In this document: one piece after another, positions 42,916-51,456 of the stretch
Layout of the letters: the number at the start of each line of letters is the position of its first letter
Position numbering within the stretch: the stretch's first letter is position 1
Assembly: GCA_035772405.1 (NCBI GenBank)
Contig: JAYKKM010000178.1
Coordinates: 124,001 to 188,000 of the forward strand
Source of the DNA: Chrysogorgia sp. JL179-B06
Taxonomy: Eukaryota; Cnidaria; Anthozoa; Scleralcyonacea; Chrysogorgiidae
Length of the DNA: 64,000 nt
Direction of reading: 5' to 3'
Translations under genes and position numbers: made by a program
Notes under the pieces: generated by a model
What the model was told of the DNA's origin: nothing
Databases searched by the model: none
What the model saw: the letters and a program-made list of their open reading frames with translations, nothing else

Positions 42916-43406
42916 TTAATCGAAAATTTTCCAAGTAAGACATTCAGACATGAGGTATAAATTATGGTAATCACCCATGTTCTGACAGCTGAAACAATTA
43001 AAGACACGCGTTGCGTGGTCGGCATTGGAAACGTGTTCATCGTTTAATGTGTTGTTACAATCATTAAGCGCAGCCCCACGATATTGTCCAGTGAGATGAC
43101 ACTGGTCTCGCACGGATATGGCAATTCACAGCCTTTTGAAAACTGTATTGCTGTTCAAACTTATCGACTGCGTCTTCCCCGCGATAAACCACAGGAGGCT
43201 TGCTATATCTTTCTGACTTTCCACTTCGGATACAATTGTCCTGTTTGTCCGGTTTCGTCCAACTTGGATAAGGTACCATCTTCTATTAACAACAATTTAC
43301 GTTTCTTTCCTTTATGCTCCACGGAGTGAACATCGAGAATTTTAACAGGGGCATTATTACAAGGAAATCCACTTCTTAGAGATATCTTCTGATTCTTTGA
43401 TACCAA
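42916..43406 (-). pseudogene. Protein-primed DNA polymerase B fragment
   Basis: Minus-strand readings in several frames show the segment upstream of the exonuclease domain in type-B2 polymerases of Polintons and relatives: SKPPVVYRGEDAVDKF, then after a frameshift VRDQCHLTGQYRGAALNDCN. The latter is the Cys/His endonuclease-VII-like finger (usual form VRDHCH-TG-YRG-AH--CN). About 160 residues survive; the exonuclease and palm domains are absent or unrecognisable. Polymerase B normally copies the whole element by protein priming. The breaks show it is non-functional here. Confidence 0.7.
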
Positions 43407-43419
43407 AGCATTGTTTTTT

Positions 43420-44190
43420 CTTTGTAGAGAATTTAGGTGTTTTCCGTTTTTGTTGTTTATTAATCACAGATTCTCTAAGCTAATTATTAAAGTTTGTTTC
43501 CATTTCCTCTGGCTCTGTGTATACATCAGAGCGTGTCAATCCCCTATTATCCAAACGGGCCAAAAGGCCTTTACGGGCCATAAAATGCCAAATAGAGGCT
43601 AAACGGGCCTAATAAAAGCATCTAAGATACCAGAAAAGGTCAAATGCTGTGCTTAGGATCGAAGTCGGGAACATACGGGTTGTTAGCTTTCGTCGTTGTA
43701 ATCCTTCCCAGGCAACCCGTTTATTATGTAACATGTGCTTGTAAGTTAAAGTATTACCAACTGGCCAACTGTGTAATTTACTTTTGAATTAATAAAAGAT
43801 CTTTTTGAAAACCCTAGAATGTTTGGTTGTTTGATTTAACCTTACAGGCAGTGAGGACAGATATACAATTGATATGTTACTTGATTTAATATTATTAAAG
43901 CGAAACAGCATCCCGATGACCACCGGCCCCGAGCTTATAAATTTCGACGGTGAAAAACTTCAGGGGAAGTTTAAGTCATGTCGATTTAGTTTTACACGTT
44001 GTTTGTATTGCGTAAAGGTAAACGTTGACAGGAAATAGATAAGATTGATAAGATAGATAACAAGACATTGTGAAATGTGCTTATACCAAGTGACGATAAA
44101 ATGGTTTGTTTTGGTACTGATCTTAACCTACGCACACGTTACTTAAGAAAACGGAAGGTATCAAAAAAAATAAGGAATATTTGGAAAAAA
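43420..44190. other. Polinton spacer with repeat copy 2
   Basis: It holds GGGCC-rich words (AAACGGGCC, TTTACGGGCC, AAACGGGCCT at 43550-43610) and the second copy of the internal repeat (43980-44070). No gene is seen. Confidence 0.45.
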
Positions 44191-44233
44191 AGAAAACATT
44201 TTATTTGATGACTTGAATATTTAAATATATGGT

Positions 44234-44662
44234 CTAAAAACGTTCCCAACTTTTAGCCAATGTTTTTGAATTTGTCCCATCGTTTTTTTCCTTAATATAA
44301 ACCTGTTGCCCTGCGTCTCCTGGCGAGGAAGCAATTTGATCTTTGATATAATTTGCATTGTATAACTTTTTTTTCTTGTCATCAGTTATATCCGAACGTC
44401 TGAGGATGCCCTCCATATTCCCATTGGTGCAGTTTATTAATTTCGTGACAAGAGGGGGTGTCTCTTGTTTCTGTGTCCGTTCAAGTCTATCAAACACACC
44501 TTCCAGAAGTGTTTCTAGAGGTACTAATGGAGTAGATGTGGCTCGAATGAGATAAGGTTGTCTGTCTTTGGATGAGAGATGATGAAAGTCGGCCAAATGG
44601 TTGGACAATTTAAGTAGACTTTTTTCCCCGCAAATTGGACAGTCCTTTCGCTTTCGCGGCAT
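44234..44662 (-). CDS. Polinton ORF with a C2H2-like zinc finger
   Basis: I take the start at 44662 (ATGCCGCGAAAG), since the upstream in-frame ATG at 44680 adds only six residues. The product has about 142 residues. A finger at the N-terminus (CPICGEKSLLKLSNHLADFH) is followed by SKDRQPYL, and a Lys-rich C-terminal half (TDDKKKKLYNANYIKDQI) follows. A polyadenylation signal (AATAAA) lies about 30 bases after the stop. The finger suggests nucleic-acid binding; similar short finger proteins occur, as I recall, in invertebrate virus-like elements. It is intact. A strong hairpin lies 55 bases upstream of its start. Confidence 0.6.
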   Translation of the reverse strand: MPRKRKDCPICGEKSLLKLSNHLADFHHLSSKDRQPYLIRATSTPLVPLETLLEGVFDRLERTQKQETPPLVTKLINCTNGNMEGILRRSDITDDKKKKLYNANYIKDQIASSPGDAGQQVYIKEKNDGTNSKTLAKSWERF

Positions 44663-44717
44663 GATGTAGAACTGGTGCACTCTGTTACTGCATCAACATA
44701 AAAAGTGTCCCCAATCA

Positions 44718-44753
44718 GGGACTTTTTTAGTCCCCGAAGGGACCGAAAGTCCC
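44718..44753. repeat. Nested hairpin upstream of the zinc-finger gene
   Basis: GGGACTTT...AAAGTCCC encloses GTCCC-CGAA-GGGAC, a perfect 5-bp stem with a CGAA loop. It could act in transcription or be a decayed repeat. Confidence 0.6.
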
Positions 44754-45079
44754 GTCTGACGCATGTAATTTGTCTATTTCAATCGCACCAATTGTTCTAT
44801 CCCAGTTTAGCCGATTGTTACAACATGCAGGTTTTTATTCTGAACTATATGCATGCAACACACCAGATGTCACATCCTGTGAATGATTTTTTATACATTT
44901 GTAACTCATTTATACTCATCTTTTCACATTCATTTCAATTTATGCGCATGTTTGGCATTTACTGCGCATGTGTCTCTTTTTTCACTTGACATTTATGCGC
45001 ATCTCCGCTCATACATATTTCATTGTTGAACACAGACACCTATTGATACGTTGTGGCCGTCATAGCAAACAAGTTCATG

Positions 45080-45160
45080 GTAAGTTTGCTTTTAATTGTG
45101 GTATCGATACATCTTAAATAGTAAGGTTTTTTATCCAACTCTATACTGATTCACCTGTAG
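45080..45160 (+). other. Leader intron of the small acidic gene
   Basis: Donor GTAAGT (45080) and acceptor TTCACCTGTAG (ends 45160) define an 81-bp intron just before the start codon. It is kept in the dead copy at 42 kb. Confidence 0.6.
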
Positions 45161-45163
45161 AAA

Positions 45164-45394
45164 ATGGATTTGAAATTAGTAATCGAGGATTGTAATACTC
45201 ATGAGGAGTTGGAGTTCTTGGAGGAAATGTTCGTGTTTAATGAAGAGCAGGAGCAAGCAGCTCTCATTCGGCAACTGGATTTCTTACAAAATGACTTTTA
45301 CGCGTTCCAGCATGAAGAGTATTTATATCCCAACCTCACATCTGCATGGACTGAACAAGATGTCATCCATTTTGTTATGGATACACGACAATAA
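45164..45394 (+). CDS. Small acidic Polinton protein, 76 residues
   Basis: The reading starts MDLKLVIEDCNTHEELEF four bases after a splice acceptor and ends VIHFVMDTRQ. It is rich in Glu, Asp and aromatic residues (EEMFVFNEEQEQAALIRQL, LQNDFYAFQHEEYLYP) and would be a helical acidic protein. A polyadenylation signal (AATAAA) lies about 90 bases after the stop. A duplicate with the same leader and intron is dead at 42.1 kb. I do not recognise a family. The conservation of the leader, and one intact copy beside a dead one, support a real gene. Confidence 0.55.
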   Translation: MDLKLVIEDCNTHEELEFLEEMFVFNEEQEQAALIRQLDFLQNDFYAFQHEEYLYPNLTSAWTEQDVIHFVMDTRQ

Positions 45395-45499
45395 TAGAGA
45401 CTACGGAACACGAAAAGTATAGCATATAGTAATCCCGGCATTTCACCAATTGGAAGGGCCCTCCAAATTGTTGTTACGACAGCGTAAATAAAAAATGTA

Positions 45500-45810
45500 T
45501 TTTAATGTTGTTAGTTATTTTTTGATGTTCTAGTTTTAAATTTGTCTACAGAGAAACATTGCAAACATTTTTTCACTCTTCATATCAAAGTACAAGTCAA
45601 TCCAGGAATTTTATTGTACCATTTTTTTTAGCTTTTGGTGGTTCGCGTAAAAAAAACGTTTTGTAATCTTGCATGATTGCGTGGAAGCTATCTCCGTTGT
45701 TTCTTCTAACCATCTTCCAAAAGCTTCAACTTCTACTTTGAACAGTGATTAAATGCATTCACCTTATTGTGATTCCCACATGTCTCTTGAATTTTCATTC
45801 CTCTTATTTA
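45500..45810. other. No gene seen
   Basis: AT-rich spacer between the convergent acidic gene and the minus-strand fragment at 45.8-46.1 kb. Confidence 0.4.
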
Positions 45811-45817
45811 TGTTCGA

Positions 45818-46075
45818 TTATAACTGTTCGATTATGTTCTCCAAACACTCAATGTAAATGGTGAATATTGGTTTGCACCCATTTGCAGATAAACCAGTCT
45901 TTCTCCGACAAATCGCCCATGCACGTTTTTCCAACGTCGAAGAAAAAAATGAAGAAGCTTCATCCTCTCCAATTCGTAAAAGAGCAAATTCTTTGCAATG
46001 AAACTTTTTGCATATATTGAAACCATCCATGTCCATAATACCGACATTCAAGAACCAGCGAAAAAAGTGATACAC
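45818..46075 (-). pseudogene. Polinton fragment with DxxGFxxxKKFxxKE motif
   Basis: An 85-residue minus-strand reading has GIMDMDGFNICKKFHCKEFA. After a frameshift an overlapping frame gives WKNVHGRFVGERLVYLQMG. The two frames look like parts of one protein. As I recall, D-x-x-GF-x(4)-KF-x-x-KE-(L/F)A blocks occur in uncharacterised proteins of invertebrate virus-like elements. Function is unknown. Confidence 0.4.
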
Positions 46076-47431
46076 ATTCCGACGTTAAACAGTATTGCAA
46101 CTTTAAAAAGGAGAGTAAATGTGATGAAAAAACTCACCAACTAAATGAGCAAAAACGTGCACATACATGTGTACCAGCGAAAAAAGAATCACATTTTCGC
46201 ACTCTATAATATTTCGCAAACATATTATCACTCTCAACTTGCTGAACGTTTGATCAAACGTTGCTGTTATAATATTACACTTTTCGAAATTCGTATTTTG
46301 TAAATTTTACTTTGTTGAAAAAGCATATGTTCAAAATGCATCCTCTTGTTTAGACTTTCTCTCTTGATTGTATTCTATAATATAGTAAGTAAACTTTGTG
46401 ATAGCATACAAAACACCAAAAAATCGTAAAATATTTTATTAATCAACATTTCAAATTTACGCACACTTTGATTAAAAACTGTTACTTGGAACTGCAATCT
46501 GCATCCAACATTGCAACAATTAAATGCAAACACTTTTATAAAAGTATAATAACGTTTGAACTACATTGTGAGAATTCTAAATCGGTTATTCACCTTCAAT
46601 CACTTAATCATTTTCAGACTATGTGCTTCACTATTATCTTTCGCCAAAACACGTTTATTCTGGTCCAAGCCGCGTGCTTGCACATAATTACCTCCGTCAC
46701 GGATGGTGCATTTAGCCAAGTGCAATTAAACATAAAAACGAAAAACCAAATAAATATATCCTTGACTAATTCAAAGTGTTGACATGGAAAAATGAGAAAA
46801 AAGTGAGAAAAAACATGAGCAAATTAAGGAATAAACAAGACGCCTGTCCAGATGCTTACTCGGGCTACTTATTTCTGTAATCAGGTATTGAAGGCATTGT
46901 GCAGCGCTCGTTTAAAGAAGTGGGAAACTTTAAGAAGCAATGTAGTTACGTATAGAGTTGGGCTAGAACTGAGATTGATGATTGAAATTAGCCGTCTGCA
47001 CGCAGGCTAGCCCTGCCCCCCAATGCAGAACGCCTGACAACGCAGAGGAAAGTCTTAATGTAAACACTAAACATGGCAATTCTATTTTTTAATATCTGTT
47101 CGATTGAAGGCCTTCACGTATCAAAACTTATATAAAAATCAACGGCAAGGTATACGAAACATCTCTGTTACGAAATTACATCGGTTTAATGGGCATAAAA
47201 GCATTGAATCACCACGCGAACGTCGAATAGATCTTGAAGCCATGTCCTTTGAATTTAAAAACGAATTTTGGGTACTTTGTCTTTAATCGCTTACGCATTT
47301 TCTCATATAACATCTGATCTTCACATTTTAGGTAGACGAAACCTACAGCGTTCGATTTGCCAGATTCAAGTGATCATTTCGATATAGAATTGATTTAAAT
47401 CGGACAAAAATACGTTTCATAATGATAAATA

Positions 47432-47752
47432 TTACGGAGTTACACGAGATAAAATGTCAACACAGCATAAATGATTTCCCTGTCCTTCGGAAGCTGTCCA
47501 TATTTCCGCCTTCATTATTGATCTGTCATCTGTGTTTCTCTCATCTTGGAGATTTTGCAATGGTTTGCGGGTTTGTAGGTCTCGCAAATGCTTTTCCGAC
47601 AGCGATTCATTGACAATAAAAGGAAAGTCCGAAATCGCTTTATGTTGACGTTTCGTCCACGGTTCTGTGAGTTCTTTCTTTTGGACCAACTTTACCTTTG
47701 GGCGAGATATTTGTAGGTTTTGTGAGTCAGAGAACATCTCAACCAAAACCAA
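47432..47752 (-). CDS. Hypothetical Polinton ORF, 106 residues
   Basis: A basic reading (KLVQKKELTEPWTKRQHKAI, later SLSEKHLRDLQTRKPLQNLQ) without recognised domain. It lies in the gene-poor right part of the Polinton. It could be a remnant or chance. Confidence 0.25.
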   Translation of the reverse strand: MVLVEMFSDSQNLQISRPKVKLVQKKELTEPWTKRQHKAISDFPFIVNESLSEKHLRDLQTRKPLQNLQDERNTDDRSIMKAEIWTASEGQGNHLCCVDILSRVTP

Positions 47753-47889
47753 ACTGTCGAAAAGAAATAACTATTGGCTATTGACCTGCAACATACCTCA
47801 CGGTTCGAAAAAGCCTGACGATAACTTATTGCGCAATTTTTCAGATTTGTGGAACCCCAAAAATAATGACTAATAACAGTGCCAGTACA

Positions 47890-48690
47890 GTAGCCCGAAT
47901 AATTAGCAAAAATGTGTAATATTAAGTTAAACATGAGAAATGCAAACAATTGAACAAAACGCGAGTGAGCAAATTATAATTCCTAACATCTCTAAAATCA
48001 TGAATTATGACTTTTAAATCTGTTGATCATTGTTCTGATTCCTATTCTTTTTCGCGAAAATGTGAGAAAACTGAATGAAAGTTTAGATACAAGATAAATT
48101 CACATATAGTTAAATTTGTGACAAAGACATAACTTTCAGAATTAACGCATTATTTATCTTTCGAGGTGTCCATGTTCAATCGAAACATGAAGAATGAGCG
48201 AAAACGCGTAGAAATGCCAAGTGATAAAGCTGCACATGTGCACAGTAATGAGTGGGAATAACCAAAATGCACATAAGTGAGCAATGATGATGTGGCAAGA
48301 TGAGCAGAAATTAGTTCCAAATGTTTAAAATTGATGGGAAAATGAGCAAAATTAAGGCAAAATGAGTAACTGACAAATGTGTCAACTTGAGCGTAAAATG
48401 AGCAAAAACAAAGTGTAAAACGTCAACAAAAACCAGTAAATTTGACTGAAACATGAACAAAAACGAGCAAAATTGAGGAATAAATTAGCAAAAATGTGTA
48501 ATATTAAGTTAAACATGAGAAAAACTTGTGCAAAAATGAAAACAATTGAACAAAACGCGAATGAGCAAAACATAATTCGTAACATCTCCAAATTTATGAT
48601 TACGATTTCTAAATCTGTTCGTCGTTGTCTATTCTTATTGTTTCTCGCGAAGACGTGGGAAATCTGAATAAAAATGTAAAGACAGAATAC
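47890..48690 (+). repeat. 200-bp direct repeat pair
   Basis: AATTAGCAAAAATGTGTAAT, ATTAAGTTAAACATGAGAAA, ATTGAACAAAACGCGA and AAATCTGTT occur in the same order at 47890-48090 and 48483-48690. Confidence 0.85.
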
Positions 48691-48714
48691 TATGACTTTC
48701 TCATTCTAAAACCG

Positions 48715-48865
48715 TTTCGCAATATTTTACACATGCAAAACAGGAAAATCGCATGAACAAATATAACAAATATCTAATGAATTTCCTGTCAACGTTTACA
48801 TTATATTTGCGTAATACAAACAACGTGTCGTGTGTCAAACTAAATCGGTTAATATTTTAACATTT
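48715..48865 (-). repeat. Polinton internal repeat, copy 3, inverted
   Basis: Reverse complement of the 41664-41830 repeat. It lies about 150 bp inside the right terminal repeat. Confidence 0.8.
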
Positions 48866-49013
48866 TATCTCAACATTGTTTTGGATTGTTACATCATGGA
48901 CACACTCAGCGGAACTGATTTTGAAAAAGTTCCATATATATTTTCATGCTGAACAATATTCTCCAATCTCGACATGTATGCTTTAGTCCATTGATAGACA
49001 AATTGATTTTGCA

Positions 49014-50467
49014 GATTATTTACAATTGTCCCAACGATGTGAACGACGAAAACACTTACCATTTACACAAGACAAGTCGAATGTTTATTGAATTAAACGT
49101 TGCTGAAAGCGAAGGGTAAATTGAAGGGGGAAAACTAGTTAGTCGATTTTCATCGACACAATTACGTTTCACACTTTGTTTTTATTACGAGGTGTTTTTA
49201 TTATGAGGTTTTTTATTACGCTATGACTATGTGAATATTTAATAATCGTTTTGATCATCCCTTAGCTATTATGGTTTGGGTCAATACCTATTTCCTCCGC
49301 AACCAATCAACACGAAAAGAAAAGGGCAAAGTTTAATGTATGGATACCTTTGTCTCTAGATGTAATGTCACCCAAAACATAATAATCCTTTTGTCTAATA
49401 AAACTCGACCAATACATTTAATGTTGTGAACATTTATAATTTTCTACCAACACACGTTTTCCACTACATTCACAAATGTCAGTAGAAAACATTTTAAATC
49501 TCTCGTTGATTATCAATGCAATTTACAATTGATCTTCTCACAAACAACCAGGAGAAAATAACACCAGACGATTAGAAACTAAGGCCAGAGTTCGTCTTGA
49601 TAATACTTCATCTCACTGAAGTCATTTCGTAAAGGGAGATACGTTAAGACAGTATTCTATTCTACTAGTTTGTAATAAACACGAAATCTTACGTTTCTTT
49701 TATTATTTTATCTCTGCTTCGGTCAATACACAACCAGATCTTCCTTCGATGGACACCAAACAGTCGTACTTCCTTTAACATCCCATTTCAAAAGTCACCA
49801 GAATGAGTTAATTGATTTATTTCACTGACAACATTATACGTTTCACACTTCGTCATTTTACTGTGACTTAAGATTAGTTTACTCTTTATTATTGCGTAGC
49901 AAAATAAATATCACATCAAACGTGTTCTTTATTTCAACGTTAAACTTGAAAACGTTAAAACATTGTAAGAGGCTAACTTTGAAGACTTTCTCTATTATCC
50001 GTACAAAACAATATTTTCTAGTCTATGTATACTTTAACAACTCAAGCCCCGTCGGCTTATTGTACGTTCATGAATGTACCAATATACAAATGTTGGATAC
50101 GATCTTTTTAGAGTAACATTTCAAACGTTTCCCTTAAATCACACCATCATCCATGGACAAGTTAAAAGACATCGTTAAAGAAATTTTGAAGGAATGCTAT
50201 AGTTAATTATCTTCCGTTTCATAAGCAAACCCGTCGTTTTAACTAATGTCTAACAAGATTCCACTTGTTACGGTTTTCCTATCCACATGAAACATGTTCA
50301 CTTGAACCAATGAAAAAGAAATTCCGCTTATGACATTTTCTTCCGGTGAACATGCGCGCGCACAGGTTCAACTGGGTTCCCTGGAAACTAAAATATAGGG
50401 GTCAGAGCTCTGCATGAATAAATTAAAAAATGCTGACTAAGTGGTCTATGCCTGCAGCATACCTACT
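49014..50467 (-). repeat. Polinton right terminal inverted repeat
   Basis: 1454 bp, reverse complement of 37254-38722. It ends GCATACCTACT and is followed directly by CATGCA. Confidence 0.95.
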
Positions 50468-50473
50468 CATGCA
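50468..50473 (+). repeat. Target site duplication CATGCA (right)
   Basis: Identical to 37248-37253. Confidence 0.95.
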
Positions 50474-50633
50474 CTTTGTACTGTACTTGTGCTTGCAGTG
50501 ACAACTGCTTCAACCCGTTTAAGAGAGAAGAGGAAGACGATGACGTGGAAGACGAGAGGGAAGAAGCATATGTGGAAGAAGGATATGAGGAAGTTGAACA
50601 TCGTGCATTAGGCATTGACGAAGAATGGGAATG
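50474..50633 (+). pseudogene. FEN1-like gene copy C, final exon
   Basis: After an acceptor (TTGTGCTTGCAG, ends about 50498) the exon encodes DNCFNPFKREEEDDDVEDER and a further acidic run ending at a TGA near 50633. A Cys followed by NP(F/Y)K and an acidic end is the usual terminus of this family. It belongs with the exon at 36.9-37.25 kb; the Polinton lies in the intron between them. Confidence 0.7.
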
Positions 50634-51170
50634 AGTAGCTACAGGTCTGTTCTGTTCTATTATTTTTATAGTAGTATATAGTTTTTATATTAGTAGGTCT
50701 GTTCTATTATTTTTATTCTAGTCAACCTTTTCTGGTTTCATGGATATGTTGTATACGTACTGATGAGATGAGAGATAATAATTAACGTTGGTCAATTATT
50801 GAAATTTTAGTAGGCTTCAGTTGACCTTCACTTTGACCCCTAGTATATGACCTTGAATCATCGTTAATGAATCATCGTTAATCGACTCATCATCATATAA
50901 AACTATGAAATAGACACACATACCATCAAAATAGGTTCATTATAGGCGGAAATACGACATTTTCAAGGTTTTGGGCGGACTTTGTGGCTCCAAATTATCT
51001 TGACTTAGGGAGTATGACATTGACCCCCAATCGCTGAAAAGCTTAGTAATCGATCAACGACTGTCGAAAATTATAAGATAGACAGCAAAATCATTAAAAT
51101 CTATTCATTATACTGTAGGTCCATGGATTATGCCATTTTTACTATTTTTGGCCGAAAATTACCTTGAACT

Positions 51171-51183
51171 TGACCTTTGACCT
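51171..51183 (-). promoter_or_regulatory. Perfect DR1 nuclear-receptor-type site, right arm
   Basis: TGACCTTTGACCT is the inverse of the left-arm DR1, kept intact although the arms differ by 10-15%. Confidence 0.5.
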
Positions 51184-51456
51184 GGAATTTGACCCCAAAT
51201 CACAAAATTTCCACAGAAATCGATTCTTCAGGTCAAAATCGTACCCGAAAGCTGTGTCACGAGATAGTAAGTTGATTGGTCAGAAAGTTATATTCCACCC
51301 CCTTCCACGGCGGCCATCTTGGATTTAGGCAAATTAGCGGAGTTCCCCAAAGTTCCCAAAGTTGCCACTCTGGCAACCAAGCTAATTTTTTTTTGACCCA
51401 TGTAAGTACAAAACTATAAAAAAACAATACACTTCTGATGGCAACAAGGTTGCCTA

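Larger units (their letters stand above)
46090..48700. repeat. AT-rich region with recurring TGAGCAAAA words
   Basis: AATGAGCAAAA or close variants occur at about 46145, 46813, 47965, 48195, 48278, 48300, 48342, 48399, 48456 and 48564, mostly in one orientation. A 200-bp direct repeat (47890-48090 and 48483-48690) lies inside. No gene besides the doubtful one at 47.4 kb is seen. Confidence 0.5.
37254..50467. mobile_element. Polinton/Maverick-like element, 13.2 kb, young insertion
   Basis: It has terminal inverted repeats of 1469 and 1454 bp, a perfect 6-bp target duplication, and 5'-AG termini (AGTAGGTATGCTGCAGG). Together these identify a Polinton or a closely related adintovirus-like element. 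The interior (38.72-49.01 kb) holds a broken PolB fragment, a zinc-finger gene, a duplicated small acidic gene, other small ORFs and many repeats. I see no integrase, packaging ATPase, capsid or protease gene. The repeats are about 99% identical while PolB is decayed, so it was probably moved by another element's enzymes. Confidence 0.85.
34123..51454. mobile_element. Palindromic FEN1-like element, split by a Polinton
   Basis: The outer arms (34123-35110 and 50474-51454) are inverted copies about 85-90% alike. They start GGCGACCTTGTTG / GGCAACCTTGTTG and include GGTTGCCAGAGTGGCAACTT. Each arm carries the 3' end of a FEN1-like gene pointing outwards. Without the 13.2-kb Polinton it would be about 4.1 kb. 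It interrupts the giant element between its transposase and zinc-knuckle segments. No exact target duplication is visible. Confidence 0.75.

Noticed and set aside
42448..42943. Minus-strand readings of 84 and 68 residues
   Set aside because: No recognisable motif, and they overlap repeated GACGTTAAAC words.
49892..50116. 74-residue reading in the right Polinton repeat (and its twin at 37610-37828)
   Set aside because: Present in both terminal repeats, but with a frame difference between them and no domain; probably chance.
51257..51456. C-terminal 70 residues of the P-like transposase reading
   Set aside because: This part lies in the inverted arm of the FEN1-like element, so it is not native transposase sequence.
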